Source of the DNA: Chloromonas sp. AAM2
Taxonomy: Eukaryota; Chlorophyta; Chlorophyceae; Chlamydomonadales; Chlamydomonadaceae
Reading direction: 5' to 3'
NCBI GenBank assembly: GCA_004335635.1
Contig: QAXH01002872.1
Location: 1-25,142 of the forward strand
Length of the DNA: 25,142 nucleotides
In this document: piece by piece, positions 9,501 to 18,299 of the stretch
How the letters are laid out: each line of letters begins with the position of its first letter
How positions within the stretch are numbered: position 1 is the stretch's first letter
Made by a program: the position numbers and the translations under genes
Notes under the pieces: generated by a model
Seen by the model: the letters and a program-made list of their open reading frames with translations, nothing else
Told to the model about the DNA's origin: nothing
Database searches by the model: none

Positions 9501-12500
9501 AACTTAACGAAAAGGTCCAAAAGCTGCACCATGACCTCGAGGAGCAGATCCACACCAACACGCAGCTGCTAGCGGATAACAGCCAGAAACAGGTATGGAA
9601 ACGGTCATGGACATGTGGCGAACGGTTACTGCTTTCTGCTCAACGGCATCCGTTCTGGCACTCAGTTGCCCGACCCCTTGTGACGAAGAGCTAACACAGA
9701 CAGTGGCGACACTCATGTGATGAATGCACGTTGCACATGATCTCATCATAATCATCATAATAATTGCATCAGTTGAGCCTTACCATGGGTTTTGGACTTA
9801 GTACCAGCAGTCCTTTGCAAATGCGCGAGTTTGATCATTCCTTGCTCAGGGTAGGTCAGGACGGTACACATCCCGACCCGTGTCATGTGACGGCTTTGCT
9901 GATGTAAACATGCTAAATGCCCCACCTTTCAGACGTTGATGTCTTGCCATTTCCTGCCATTTGAGTCTTGCCATTTCCTGTGCCCAGGTTGAGCTGCGAG
10001 TGAAGGAGGATGAGATCTCCCAGATCAAGGCAGAGGCCGCCAGGGTCAACAAGCTGAGGGAGCAGACGGCCAAGCGCATCAAGCAGCTGGAAGACAACAA
10101 GACAGAGGTGGGTGGTTGGGTGGGTTGACGGTTTGGGTGTGGGGAGTGTCCAGGTGTTTGGGTGCTGTCAATGGGCTCAGATGGTTGGAATCGGGGTTGT
10201 ATGGACATGTGGTCAGGTGGAAGACATAGTACAGGTGGGTGGGTGGGTAGGTGTACACTGATGCTTAGCCCCGCCTGTCGTCAGCTTCTGTGCATCCAAT
10301 GCATCCTCAACTACCACAGCTACCACAACCACCACCACCACCACCATAAACAACAATAGAAGTAAGTAAGAACGCCCAAATCTTCAATACAACAGCATCC
10401 ACGGCTGCTTCACACGGCTGCTTCACACGGCTGCTTCACACGGCTGCTTGCGGTTGTTCGGCTCCACTGCAAGCCTAACAATAGTAATAACAATCCCTGC
10501 ACTTGCAGATTGAGAAGGACCGCGACATCCTGAAGCAGACCATTGCTGCCCTGGAGGGCGAGTTGGAGGGCAAGGGCAAGGACGTCGAGTTGGAGCACAA
10601 GAAGCTGGAGGAGCTCACGAGGGAGAGGGACATCCTAACCAAGCTGAGGTCCCAGGTGGGTGTGACAGTGTGTGTGACAGTGTGTATGTGTGTGTCAGTG
10701 TGTGTGGCAGTGTGTGTGACAGTGTGTGTGGCAGTGTGTGTGGCAGTGTGTGTGGCAGTGTGTGTGGCAGTGTGTGTGGCAGTTTGTGTGACAGTGTGTG
10801 TCAGTGTGTGTGTCAGTGTGTGTGGCAGTGTGTGTGTCAGTGTGTGTGGCAGTGTGTGTGTCAGTGCGTGTGTCAGTGCGTGACAGTGTGTGTGACAATG
10901 TGTGTGGCAGTGTGTGTGGCAGTGTGTGTGGCAGTGTGTGTGACAATGTGTGTGGCAGTGTGTGTGACAGTGTGTGTGTCAGTGCGTGACAGTGTGTGTG
11001 ACAATGTGTGTGGCAGTGTGTGTGTCAGTGTGTGTGACAATGTGTGTGACAATGTGTGTGGCAGTGTGTGTGACAGGGTGTGTGACAGGGTGTGTGACAG
11101 TGTGTGTGACAATGTGTGTGACAGTGTGTGTGACAATGTGTGTGGCAGTGTGTGTGTCAGTGTGTGTGACAATGTGTGTGACAATGTGTGTGGCAGTGTG
11201 TGTGACAGGGTGTGTGACAGGGTGTGTGACAGTGTGTGTGTGTGTGGCAGTGTGTGTGTGTCAGTGTGTGTGGCAGTGTGTGTGGCAGTGTGTGTGACAG
11301 TGTGTGTGTGTCACTGTGTGTGTGTGTGTGTCAGTGTGTGTGTGTCACTGTGTGTGTGTGTGTCAGTGTGTGTGTGTCAGTGTGTGTGTGTGTGTGTCAG
11401 TGTGTGTGACAGTGTGTGTGTCAGTGTGTTGGAGTGTTGGAACCAGGAGAGATTACCAGGTCAAGTTTCAGAATTACGGGCTATTTCTTTTGACTAATTC
11501 TAGCGATGATACAGTAGAATCTGGAACACCCACGTTCACTTCTAGAACAGTGCAGCTCAGCTGCACCCAGGTCTGCCTTGTACCTTCTACCAGCCTTCTG
11601 CCACAAGCAACATCCTGCCACCGCGCTGCCTCCTTGCTTCAGGCAAAGGGCGCCACTCAGAAGCAAGTGGATCTCATTGGATGATATCTGTCTGCTTGAT
11701 CGTAAGACCTATTTTATCTGCTCTCTTCTCCTTCAGGCCGAGGGCGCCACCCAGAAGCAGCTGGATCTCATCAAGATCAACGAGAACACCAAGCGGAACC
11801 TGGAGCAGGAAATACAAGGTAAGACAAGGAACACATGAATAATATGTTTATCATTCATATATGAACATATTATATGACATAATATGACATAATAAGAATG
11901 ACATAATTAGATCATCAACGACCTTAAGTTTTAGAGACCTGCACGTAAGGTATGACTGGAACATGAAACCATACGATTGGAACAATAGAGCAAACATAAC
12001 CGTCAGAACAATAGAGCAAACATACCCTACTTTATCTTACCTAAGCTGTTGCGTGATTCCTTCATTGCCACCCTCGTTCACTGCCACCTCTGCAACCATT
12101 GGCGGTTGCATCCCTATCCTCATGCAATCTGAATCCAACCTTGCCCTTCCCTACTCCGGCTAATTCAGGTTACAAGATGGAGGCCCAGAAGCAGAGCAAG
12201 CTGATCTACCAGTTAGAAAAGGAGCGGGAGAAGTACTCCATTGAAGCCAGTGAGGCCGCTGCCAAGTACATGGGGGCACTGGAAGAGGTCAAGCTCAGGG
12301 AAATGGCCATCATCGACCTGCAGGTGAGGCGGTTGAAACGGTTGGAATGACAGTTGAGATGACGGTTGAACGGTTGGTGAGGCACCAGGCTGCACTGGCA
12401 ATGGCTGGTTGAAGTTGCTTGGCATCCATCTCTCTGCATCGTACTGAATCCATTGACCCAAATCTATATTCCTCCACCCTTTGTTGTTGTTGTTGTTGTT

Positions 12501-14699
12501 TACATGGCCTTTAGTCCGGGGAGGTTTGCTCAGTGGGGGCAAGGGGCAAGGGAAATTTTTGGTAACCTGCTGGTCACCACTGCACCCTTTGATTTGTCCC
12601 TGTTGTGCAGAAACGTATTGCCGAGGGCGAGACTAAGCTCAAGCAGCAGCAGAACCTGTATGAGGCAGTGCGGGCTGACAGGAACCTCTACAGCAAGAAC
12701 CTCATTGAAGCACAGGTAATTACGGGGATTTGCGTTATTCCCCCCCAAGGGCAATCACTTCGCTCGGTTCTTGTACAAGGAGTACAGATCCCTTGACTGG
12801 TAGGAACTGTTGGGACTGCTGTGTGCAAGTCCATCCCCCGGCAGTTCGGACCTTGCATCAGCAGTTCTTTGCACCCTAATACTTCTTTGAACCGTGTTGC
12901 CAGTGATGGCATTCGCACTTTGCACCCTACTGCCAGTGAGCTGTCTTGGCTTGATGGTTGTCAGGCGCGCAACCCTTGGAGAGAGGTACTGTGCCTAGCT
13001 GCAGTACCGTGGGTTGAAGCATGCAAGGCCATATAGTGATGAATGTTCATCTGATGACCAGCAGTCCTCAATTCGAGTCACATGAGAGCGTGTGCGGTCC
13101 TTCTGTAGCACACTATGTTTGCGAGTATGAAGATGTTGTGTGTGGATGCTTGCACTATCTACTGTTCCGCTTGTCGGACAATACGGACGTCAAAACACAT
13201 CCACTCACTTCACCTTCCACACACACACACACACACACACACTCACTTCACACCTCACACACACACACACACACACACTCACGCACTCACTCACTTCACA
13301 CCTCACACACACACACACTCACGCACTCACTCACTTCACACCACACACACACACACACACTCACGCACTCCACATTTCCACTCACGCACTCGCTTGCTCA
13401 CAGGACGAGATCCAGGAGATGAAGCGCAAGTTCAAGATCATGCAGCACCAGATCGAGCAGCTCAAGGAGGAGATCAGTGCCAAGGACCTGGCGCTGGTCA
13501 AGGAACACTTCGACCACATGAAGGTAAAGCTTAGCGTTTTGGGTTGAGGTTTTGGGGTTCGGGTTCTTAGTTGACTGACAAGGTATGTGTTTGAGCCGTG
13601 CAAGGTGTTGGTGGGAATGGATGAGGTTTGCTTTCGCACTGTGTAGCAACCGTTCACATATTGAGTTGACAATGTTCCTTCTCGGACTACCTCCTCACAG
13701 GTTGCAAAGTTTTTGCGTGGTGCCCATGTAGGCTCACTGGCTGAGCTGGTACGGCGGCAAATGATCAAGCTTCTTACAATTAACTTCCTACATGCCTTTT
13801 TACATACAATTCACCTTCCTATAGGTGCATCATAATAAGGTGCATCATGATGACCTTTTCCAGGTTGAGAAAGCGAAGGAGGCCTGTTGCATGGAGCTGA
13901 ACAAGGCCCTGCTTGTACTGACCATTCTGACTGTTTCTTACCTGCACTTTCCGTTTCCAGGTTGAGAAGGAGAAGGAGGCCCTTCGCATGGAGCTGAACA
14001 AGGCCAAGCAGCAGATCAAGGAGGCGGACCACGCCATCAGCTCGCAGAAAAGCGAAATCGAAAAGCTCAACCACATCATCAACGAGGCGGACCAGGAGAG
14101 GATCAGGCAGAAGAAGGAGTACGACATCGTGGTCAATGAGAGGGATATCCTGGGCACACAGGTGGGTGGTTGTATGCGGTTAGGTGGTTGGAGGTTAGAG
14201 GTCATTAGGGTTGTTGAACTACGGCATTGAAATTGGCTTTGGGATCAAGCTGGAAATAACCCTAACCCCAGCGCGCCTGATGTAATTGGACACACTCACT
14301 TACTAACGTATTGTGGTATGGGTCTTTCAGTCCTGCCTCGCTCACGCCATCATTGCACTTATCACTCCATTCTCACTGTTCCATGCAGCTCATCCGACGA
14401 AACGACGAGCTTGCACTGTTGTACGAGAAGATCAAGATCCAGCAATCCACCCTGAGCAAGGGTCAGATCCAGTACCGCGATCGTTTGAACGAAATCCGCG
14501 TTTTGAAGATCAAGTTGAACGATCTCAAGCGCGAGCTGCACATCCTCAAGAGCTCGGTTGCGAATATTGACGTTTTGAAACGGGAGGTGCATCAGCTGGG
14601 CCGCGAGCTGCTGCAAGAGAGGACCAAGGTGCGTTGTGGGGGATGGGGGTTTGGGGGTGGACTGATGGGGGAGGGGGGAGGGAACCAGGTTTGTTGATA

Positions 14700-14739
<40 letters not shown>

Positions 14740-16691
14740 CGAAATCTGTCAAATCGCAACAGGCGTACACGCAGGCTTATCCTATCCGCCTGTCCAGGTG
14801 AAATTTACAGTTCTCCAGTGTGCAACCTACTGTACTCCATTGTATAACATCGACCCTTGTGTCACCTGCCCTACCTTATCCTACGTTACCCTCTCTCTAG
14901 CCTATCCCTACCATAACTTACCCTACCTTCCCCCTACCCTAACCCTGCAACAACAGGTCAAGGCACTGAGTGAGGAGCTGGAGAACCCACTTAACGTGCA
15001 CCGGTGGCGCAAGCTCGAGGGGAGCGACCCCTCCACCTATGAGATGATCCAAAAGATACAAACCATGCAGAAACGGCTCATCTCCAAGACTGAAGAGGTG
15101 AGCCGCTGAAACTGGCCATTGGTGGACGGTGTAAGGTAGAAACAACTACTACGGCGTGGATGGTGGCGGTGAGAGCCTTTAATTGAGACATACTGCGGAT
15201 GCTGGCGGGTTCAAAGGGCGGTGTAAGATATACGAATACAGTCCGAGGGGAATTGAGGCAGGAATGAAGGCAGGAATGAGGCATTGCATGCAAGAATGGT
15301 CCCAGCTGCTGCTGCTGAAAGCTCGCCCCTGAAGCGCCCTTCCCTGCCGTGGGTGGAGCATCTGAGCCGTACCCACAATGTCCATGGCACACTCTCTGTG
15401 ACATGTGCACGTGCCCCCACTCTGCTGTGCTCATGGTCTCGTGCTGCCCCATGTCATGCGCCCCCTGGCCACGTGCTCCCACCTGCACACGTGGCCCACC
15501 CCCTGGCCACATGCACACGTGCCTGCCCGCCCCCCTGACCACGTGCGCGCATGCCCTGTCATTTGCACATGCTCGAGCCTCAGCTTTATCAACAGCGTCT
15601 CCATGTTCTCATGCATATCCCGTGCCCCCTCACTGCCCACGTGCCCCCCTCACTGCCCACGTGCCCTTCAGGTTGTTGAGAAGGATCTTTTGATCCAGGC
15701 GAAGGAGAAGCTCTACATGGAGCTCAAGAACATCCTGGCGCGCCAGCCTGGGCCGGAGGTGGGTGCCTGTGTTGGTGTGGGTGCCTGTTTTTGAACCACC
15801 AACACCGTGTGCGTGCATGTGTGAGCACGTACGGGTGCATGCAGGTGCGTGCGCGCAAAGAACAAGCAATTGGGCAAGGAGTATGTATTGCCTTGCCATC
15901 GCTCAAGTCAGAAAATCCGCCCAAAGACGCACGGATCAACATTCTGCGACCACGGATTGGCGGGAACAATGCTCTGGCAGTTAAAACAATACAACGCAGT
16001 TGTTGTTTTGGGTCGATTATTGTGCAACCCTTTATTTCAGCACAATAATTTCAACCCAGGTGACACAAACTCTCAACCCACAGTACACAACCCGTTGCTT
16101 TTTGTTCGACTCATCCTTCCTCAGGTTGCCGAGCAGCTGAGCATCTACCAGGCCAACCTGCGGGAGAAGACCAAGCAAATGAAGGCCATGGCCTCGGAAC
16201 TCAACATGTACCAGGCACAGGTGCGGCCTGCCTTGCTGCCCGCTCGTTTCATCACGTGTTCGTTCCGTTTTCCTGCTCAGCAAGGGCCCGGGTGGTGTTC
16301 ATCTTCGTACCGTCTGCTTTCCGGATGTAAACACATCCGTACAATTCACCTTGATATGTCGCATCTTATGTCACATACACGTGCTGTTGTAAGGGAAAGC
16401 TGCGAGGGAAAGGGACTGGCCGAGGGCGAGGGGACCAAATGTTGTTCATAAAGCTCTTGGCTTTCCTGCCCACTCCTCTGTTACTTCTTTTCCCTGCAGG
16501 TCAACGAGTACAAGTACGAGATCGAGCGGTTGGTGCGCGAGCTGAACGACATGAAGCGCCGTTACTTTGAGCAGAAGCGCCGTGACCAGATGGACAAGGA
16601 GAAAACGATCAAGGCCGTCATGCCAGTCGGGCTCAACTCCAACCAGCCGCGCTTCACTGGTGGCGGTTTCTCGCTTTCGCAACAGCCGTAG
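6559..16691 (+). CDS. CFAP58: Cilia- and flagella-associated protein 58 (CCDC147)
   Basis: Long coiled-coil ciliary protein. In Chlamydomonas FAP58 works with MBO2 (CCDC146) on axonemal doublets and supports inner-arm dynein; in mammals it is needed for sperm flagella. Exons: 6559-6633, 6762-6849, 6943-7319, 8158-8234, 8742-8889, 9410-9592, 9988-10107, 10509-10655, 11737-11818, 12169-12323, 12611-12715, 13404-13523, 13961-14161, 14389-14628, 14957-15097, 15672-15758, 16125-16220, 16500-16691. All join in frame to about 877 residues; recalled animal CFAP58 is about 870 and is colinear throughout. Landmark blocks: CRELNAEIVANAAKVQTALK (about 64-83), KLKQQQNLYEAVRADRNLYS (about 493-512), NPLNVHRWRKLEGSDP (about 716-731) and RQPGPE. 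Nearly all introns are phase 0. The weakest junction is exon 4/5: 8733 or 8739 are alternative acceptors, adding three or one residues. The tail after NEYKYEIE ends in a short Gly/Ser/Pro-rich stretch. The start ATG has the good context GCCATGG. Confidence 0.96.
7576..7930. repeat. Short degenerate tandem repeats in CFAP58 intron 3
   Basis: GGCATGGACAAG-like 11-12 base units run about 7588-7635, and AGCCAGCGACAGCAGGACC-like units run about 7858-7930. Intron 3 (7320-8157) otherwise shows nothing I can assign. Confidence 0.6.
8498..8527. repeat. 15-bp tandem duplication in CFAP58 intron 4
   Basis: ACTGCCACCAGAAGC occurs twice in tandem. No coding signal was accepted in the rest of this intron (8235 to about 8741). 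Confidence 0.85.
9941..9980. repeat. 16-bp direct repeat before CFAP58 exon 7 acceptor
   Basis: GTCTTGCCATTTCCTG occurs at 9941-9956 and again at 9965-9980. The second copy runs straight into TGCCCAG, the acceptor of exon 7 at 9988. It is one of the acceptor-proximal duplications discussed in the findings. Confidence 0.85.
10400..10450. repeat. 13-bp tandem repeat in CFAP58 intron 7
   Basis: CACGGCTGCTTCA is repeated in tandem, nearly four copies, ending about 58 bases before the exon 8 acceptor. The same intron starts with a G/T-rich stretch after its donor (10108-10180). Confidence 0.85.
10656..11440. repeat. GT-rich 12-bp minisatellite filling CFAP58 intron 8
   Basis: The array starts within ten bases of the exon 8 donor (CAG/GTGGGTG) and runs about 780 bases. 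The dominant unit is GGCAGTGTGTGT or GACAGTGTGTGT, 12 bases, with GTC and AAT variants and simpler TG expansions toward the 3' end. It is strongly strand-biased, GU-rich in the transcript. Long ORFs cross it on both strands (a Val-Cys-Ala/Ser/Asp pattern on plus, Ser-His-Thr-Leu on minus) because 12 is a multiple of three and the unit has no stop. They overlap an intron bounded by well-supported exons, so I do not treat them as genes. Confidence 0.9.
11637..11684 (+). pseudogene. Decoy copy of CFAP58 exon 9 acceptor and 5' half
   Basis: From CTTCAGGC onward this matches the exon 9 boundary at 11731-11772 with about five mismatches in 41 bases. It encodes KGATQKQVDLIG, against EGATQKQLDLIK in the real exon, then an in-frame TGA at 11682-11684. 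The copy keeps a usable AG at 11641-11642, 94 bases upstream of the true AG. A GTAAGAC at 11702 equals the first seven bases of the true exon 9 donor (11819), so a 59-base cassette with both splice sites may be preserved. Inclusion would truncate the protein. Confidence 0.8.
12328..12377. repeat. Donor-proximal repeat in CFAP58 intron 10
   Basis: CGGTTGAAACGGTTGG at about 12329 recurs as CGGTTGAACGGTTGG at about 12363, starting a few bases after the exon 10 donor. Confidence 0.7.
12484..12590 (+). repeat. Dispersed repeat, copy 2 (CFAP58 intron 10)
   Basis: This is the same element as at 2704-2822 but on the opposite strand: GTTGTTTACATGGCCTT, TCCGGGGAGG, TGCTC, a G-rich middle, and GTCACCACTGCACC near its end. 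It starts after a GTT run and ends about 20 bases before the exon 11 acceptor, so it fills the 3' part of this intron. Confidence 0.6.
13210..13390. repeat. CA-rich array before CFAP58 exon 12
   Basis: (CA)n tracts alternate with CTCACGCACTCACTCACTTC in at least three long units. The array ends about 15 bases before the exon 12 acceptor (13402-13403). ORFs rich in His and Thr across it are compositional. Confidence 0.9.
13857..13909 (+). pseudogene. Decoy copy of CFAP58 exon 13 acceptor and 5' half
   Basis: TTCCAGGTTGAGAA and the bases to GAGCTGAACAAGGCC repeat the start of exon 13 (13954-14005) with about six mismatches over about 52 bases, then diverge. It encodes VEKAKEACCMELNKA against VEKEKEALRMELNKA in the real exon. 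The copied AG at 13862-13863 lies 97 bases upstream of the true AG. Reading on from the decoy stays open until TGA at 13963-13965, the third base of real exon 13, so use of the decoy acceptor alone gives immediate truncation. Confidence 0.85.
14635..14736. repeat. G-run cluster and (GA)n in CFAP58 intron 14
   Basis: Six or more runs of three to six G follow the exon 14 donor (14637-14682), enough for a G-quadruplex in the transcript. A (GA)n tract follows at 14704-14736. The 3' half of the intron (14860-14950) is C/T-rich with CCTACC and CCCTAACCC motifs. Confidence 0.8.
15405..15668. repeat. CACGTG-rich repeat in CFAP58 intron 15
   Basis: Seven CACGTG palindromes occur in about 260 bases, embedded in C-rich degenerate repeats. 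The last part is a clear 20-base unit (CCCTCACTGCCCACGTGCCC) in two tandem copies, ending directly at the TTCAG acceptor of exon 16 (15672). CACGTG is the G-box/E-box core, but the context suggests a minisatellite more than a regulatory cluster. Confidence 0.75.
15759..15790. repeat. Donor duplication in CFAP58 intron 16
   Basis: The first 12 intron bases, GTGGGTGCCTGT, are repeated 18 bases downstream (15777-15788), creating a second donor-like site. TGTTGGTG and CACCAACA at about 15771 and 15797 can pair just inside the intron. Confidence 0.75.
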
Positions 16692-16810
16692 TTTGTGCGA
16701 GTTAAGTCAGTGAAAAACGTGGCGTTTTCCATTCTCGTTCGCATACCTTAGAAATAGACTCCGCTGCCGTCATGCGGCAGATTCATGCAAAGTTTTATCA
16801 TGTGCTTCTG

Positions 16811-16815
16811 TGTAA
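16811..16815 (+). terminator. TGTAA poly(A) signal of CFAP58
   Basis: TGTAA lies 120 bases after the CFAP58 stop (16689-16691), the expected position for the algal poly(A) signal. Further TGTAA motifs occur near 16901 and 16914. Confidence 0.5.
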
Positions 16816-16819
16816 CAAG

Positions 16820-17350
16820 CGTCGTGGCATGTCGGTAGGTTGAGCTAGTCTTCTTGGTATCGATGGAGCAGACTGTGCACGTTTTATTCACTTACAGCAG
16901 TGTGTAAGCAGCAGTGTAAGTGTCTTGTACTCATCAATATTGACGAAGTGCACAAGGGATATGTCCCTCTACTCGGGACGCCAATTCATGAGTAGCCATA
17001 ACTCTGTAAAGAAATCAGTCAGGGGAGTCGCCCCAGTGACGGAAGGTGGAAGGACGGAATCGCAGGTAGAAGGACGGAAACTCAAATGCTGTCTGGCATG
17101 TCAGCCTAGCGTTGCAGAGTGGCAGTTCAAATCTACCAAATCCAAACTGAAGCATTCACAATCAGCCTAAAGCAGTCAAGGGCACGAAACAATCAATAGC
17201 AACCAATAGCAGCGCAAGGACGCAAAGCTTCAAACCGCTTTGAAAGCCTCCAAAGTATTGAATGTGTATGTCAAGACGAACATGGTTTTCATCGTGAACT
17301 TGGTTGCAACCATCTGAAGCAATGTCTCTGGGCAGAAAGGAGGCCGGCAT
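16820..17350. other. Region downstream of CFAP58, no firm gene
   Basis: A direct repeat GGTRGAAGGACGGAA occurs at 17045-17059 and 17065-17079. On the minus strand, 17240-17340 has coding-like frames after a CTGCCCAG acceptor (LLQMVATKFTMKTMFVLTYT in one, a hydrophobic LCVLALLLVAIDCFVPL in another). They could be the 3' exon of the next minus-strand gene. The two frames compete and neither could be linked by phase. Confidence 0.3.
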
Positions 17351-17735
17351 ACCTGACTAGGCTCTGAACAACCTTGCTGTGCGTGTGGTGTGTCAAGCTT
17401 TGTAGCCGCTCCTTTCTAGGCGCCACTGGATACCCACACGCCTACTTGTCACATTGCTTAAAGCTCTTCCAGGTCATTGCCTCAGTTAAGGTCGCATGTG
17501 TACACTGATAAGGTTGAGGGTTGTGGAAGCCTCTGGTCAACCCTTCAGTTTGTGGTGTGTCAAGCCTCAAGCCCAACCTTGATTTGAGGCCACCACATTT
17601 GCCTGCTGCTGTAAGCATACACACACCTTCTTTTGGGCCTCATAACTGCCCCAGAGCAGGCGTCCTCTGCCCGTCTAAGAGTCAGCCGTCCGAGGTCCAG
17701 CCTGTGCCAAACAGGATCATCCTGAGGTCTTGCCT

Positions 17736-18117
17736 TCACCCGACTGCATGTCTGATTTGGGCAGGCTGATCTTCTGTGTGACAAACCGATTCAGCACTAA
17801 GCTGCAGCTTGGAGACCAATGCCGGAGCATGCGTGTAACCCTGACCTGTACCTGCTGCACCTTGAAGCCCTGCAGCAAGCGGAAAGCGATACACAGGATG
17901 CCGGATGTGAGGAAGCCAACAAAATGTCTGTGGGGAAGCCAACGGTGTTGGCTGCGTCTGTGCACACCTTAGGTACGTCAGGCTGCTTGTGGTCAACCGG
18001 GAAGTACAGACGGGAATGCGGGTTGCGATGGTCGTTGGCGTATGGATGCTGGTGTCGCCCAGGTTGACGTCGTCGTCTTCGCGTGCGTCTGTTCCGGCGG
18101 CACAGTCCGGTAGCAGC
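17736..18117 (-). CDS. Candidate minus-strand gene with one membrane segment
   Basis: Two exons join with matching phase 2. Exon 17968-18117 (acceptor CTCTACAG, donor GTGTGC) reads LLPDCAAGTDAREDDDVNLG and then a Thr/Ser-rich stretch. Exon 17852-17927 (acceptor CCCCACAG, donor GTACAG) reads HFVGFLTSGILCIAFRLLQG then FKVQQ, containing one predicted membrane helix. Downstream, a phase-0 option ends KISLPKSDMQ and a few more residues at a stop near 17717, while another open frame (WHRLDLGRLTLRRAEDA, 17600-17730) is also coding-like. Upstream, 18128-18230 is coding-like (KLQQQFNSRTQKAQAVDRLL) but I could not join it. The gene converges on CFAP58. Family not recognised. Confidence 0.35.
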
Positions 18118-18259
18118 CTGTAGAGTGTCACTGTAGGATGCCCTCAGCTCTCAGCTGTAGCAGACGGTCAACAGCTTGCGCCTTTTGTGTCCTGGAGTTA
18201 AACTGCTGCTGTAATTTTGCGCATTCTGTGTCCTGTGCCTCGCTGCAGCTCATGTGTGC

Positions 18260-18299
18260 TTTTGTTGGTGACCATTGCGTTTTGTTGGTGACCATTGCG
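18260..18299. repeat. 20-bp tandem duplication
   Basis: TTTTGTTGGTGACCATTGCG is present twice, head to tail and exact, next to the candidate minus-strand coding stretch at 18128-18230. Confidence 0.9.

Noticed and set aside
9182..9694. ORF extending upstream and downstream of CFAP58 exon 6
   Set aside because: Family colinearity and splice sites restrict coding to 9410-9592.
10503..11497. Long ORFs of Val-Cys-rich and His-Thr-rich repeats across the GT array
   Set aside because: They lie in an intron bounded by confident CFAP58 exons and stay open only because the 12-base unit has no stop.
13021..13547. Overlapping His/Thr-rich ORFs in three plus-strand frames
   Set aside because: They are produced by the CA-rich array; only the last 120 bases (13404-13523) are a real exon.
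14250..14950. CCCTAACCC-type telomere-like motifs in CFAP58 introns 13 and 14
   Set aside because: Only one or two units at each site, within C/T-rich intron ends; not an interstitial telomere array.
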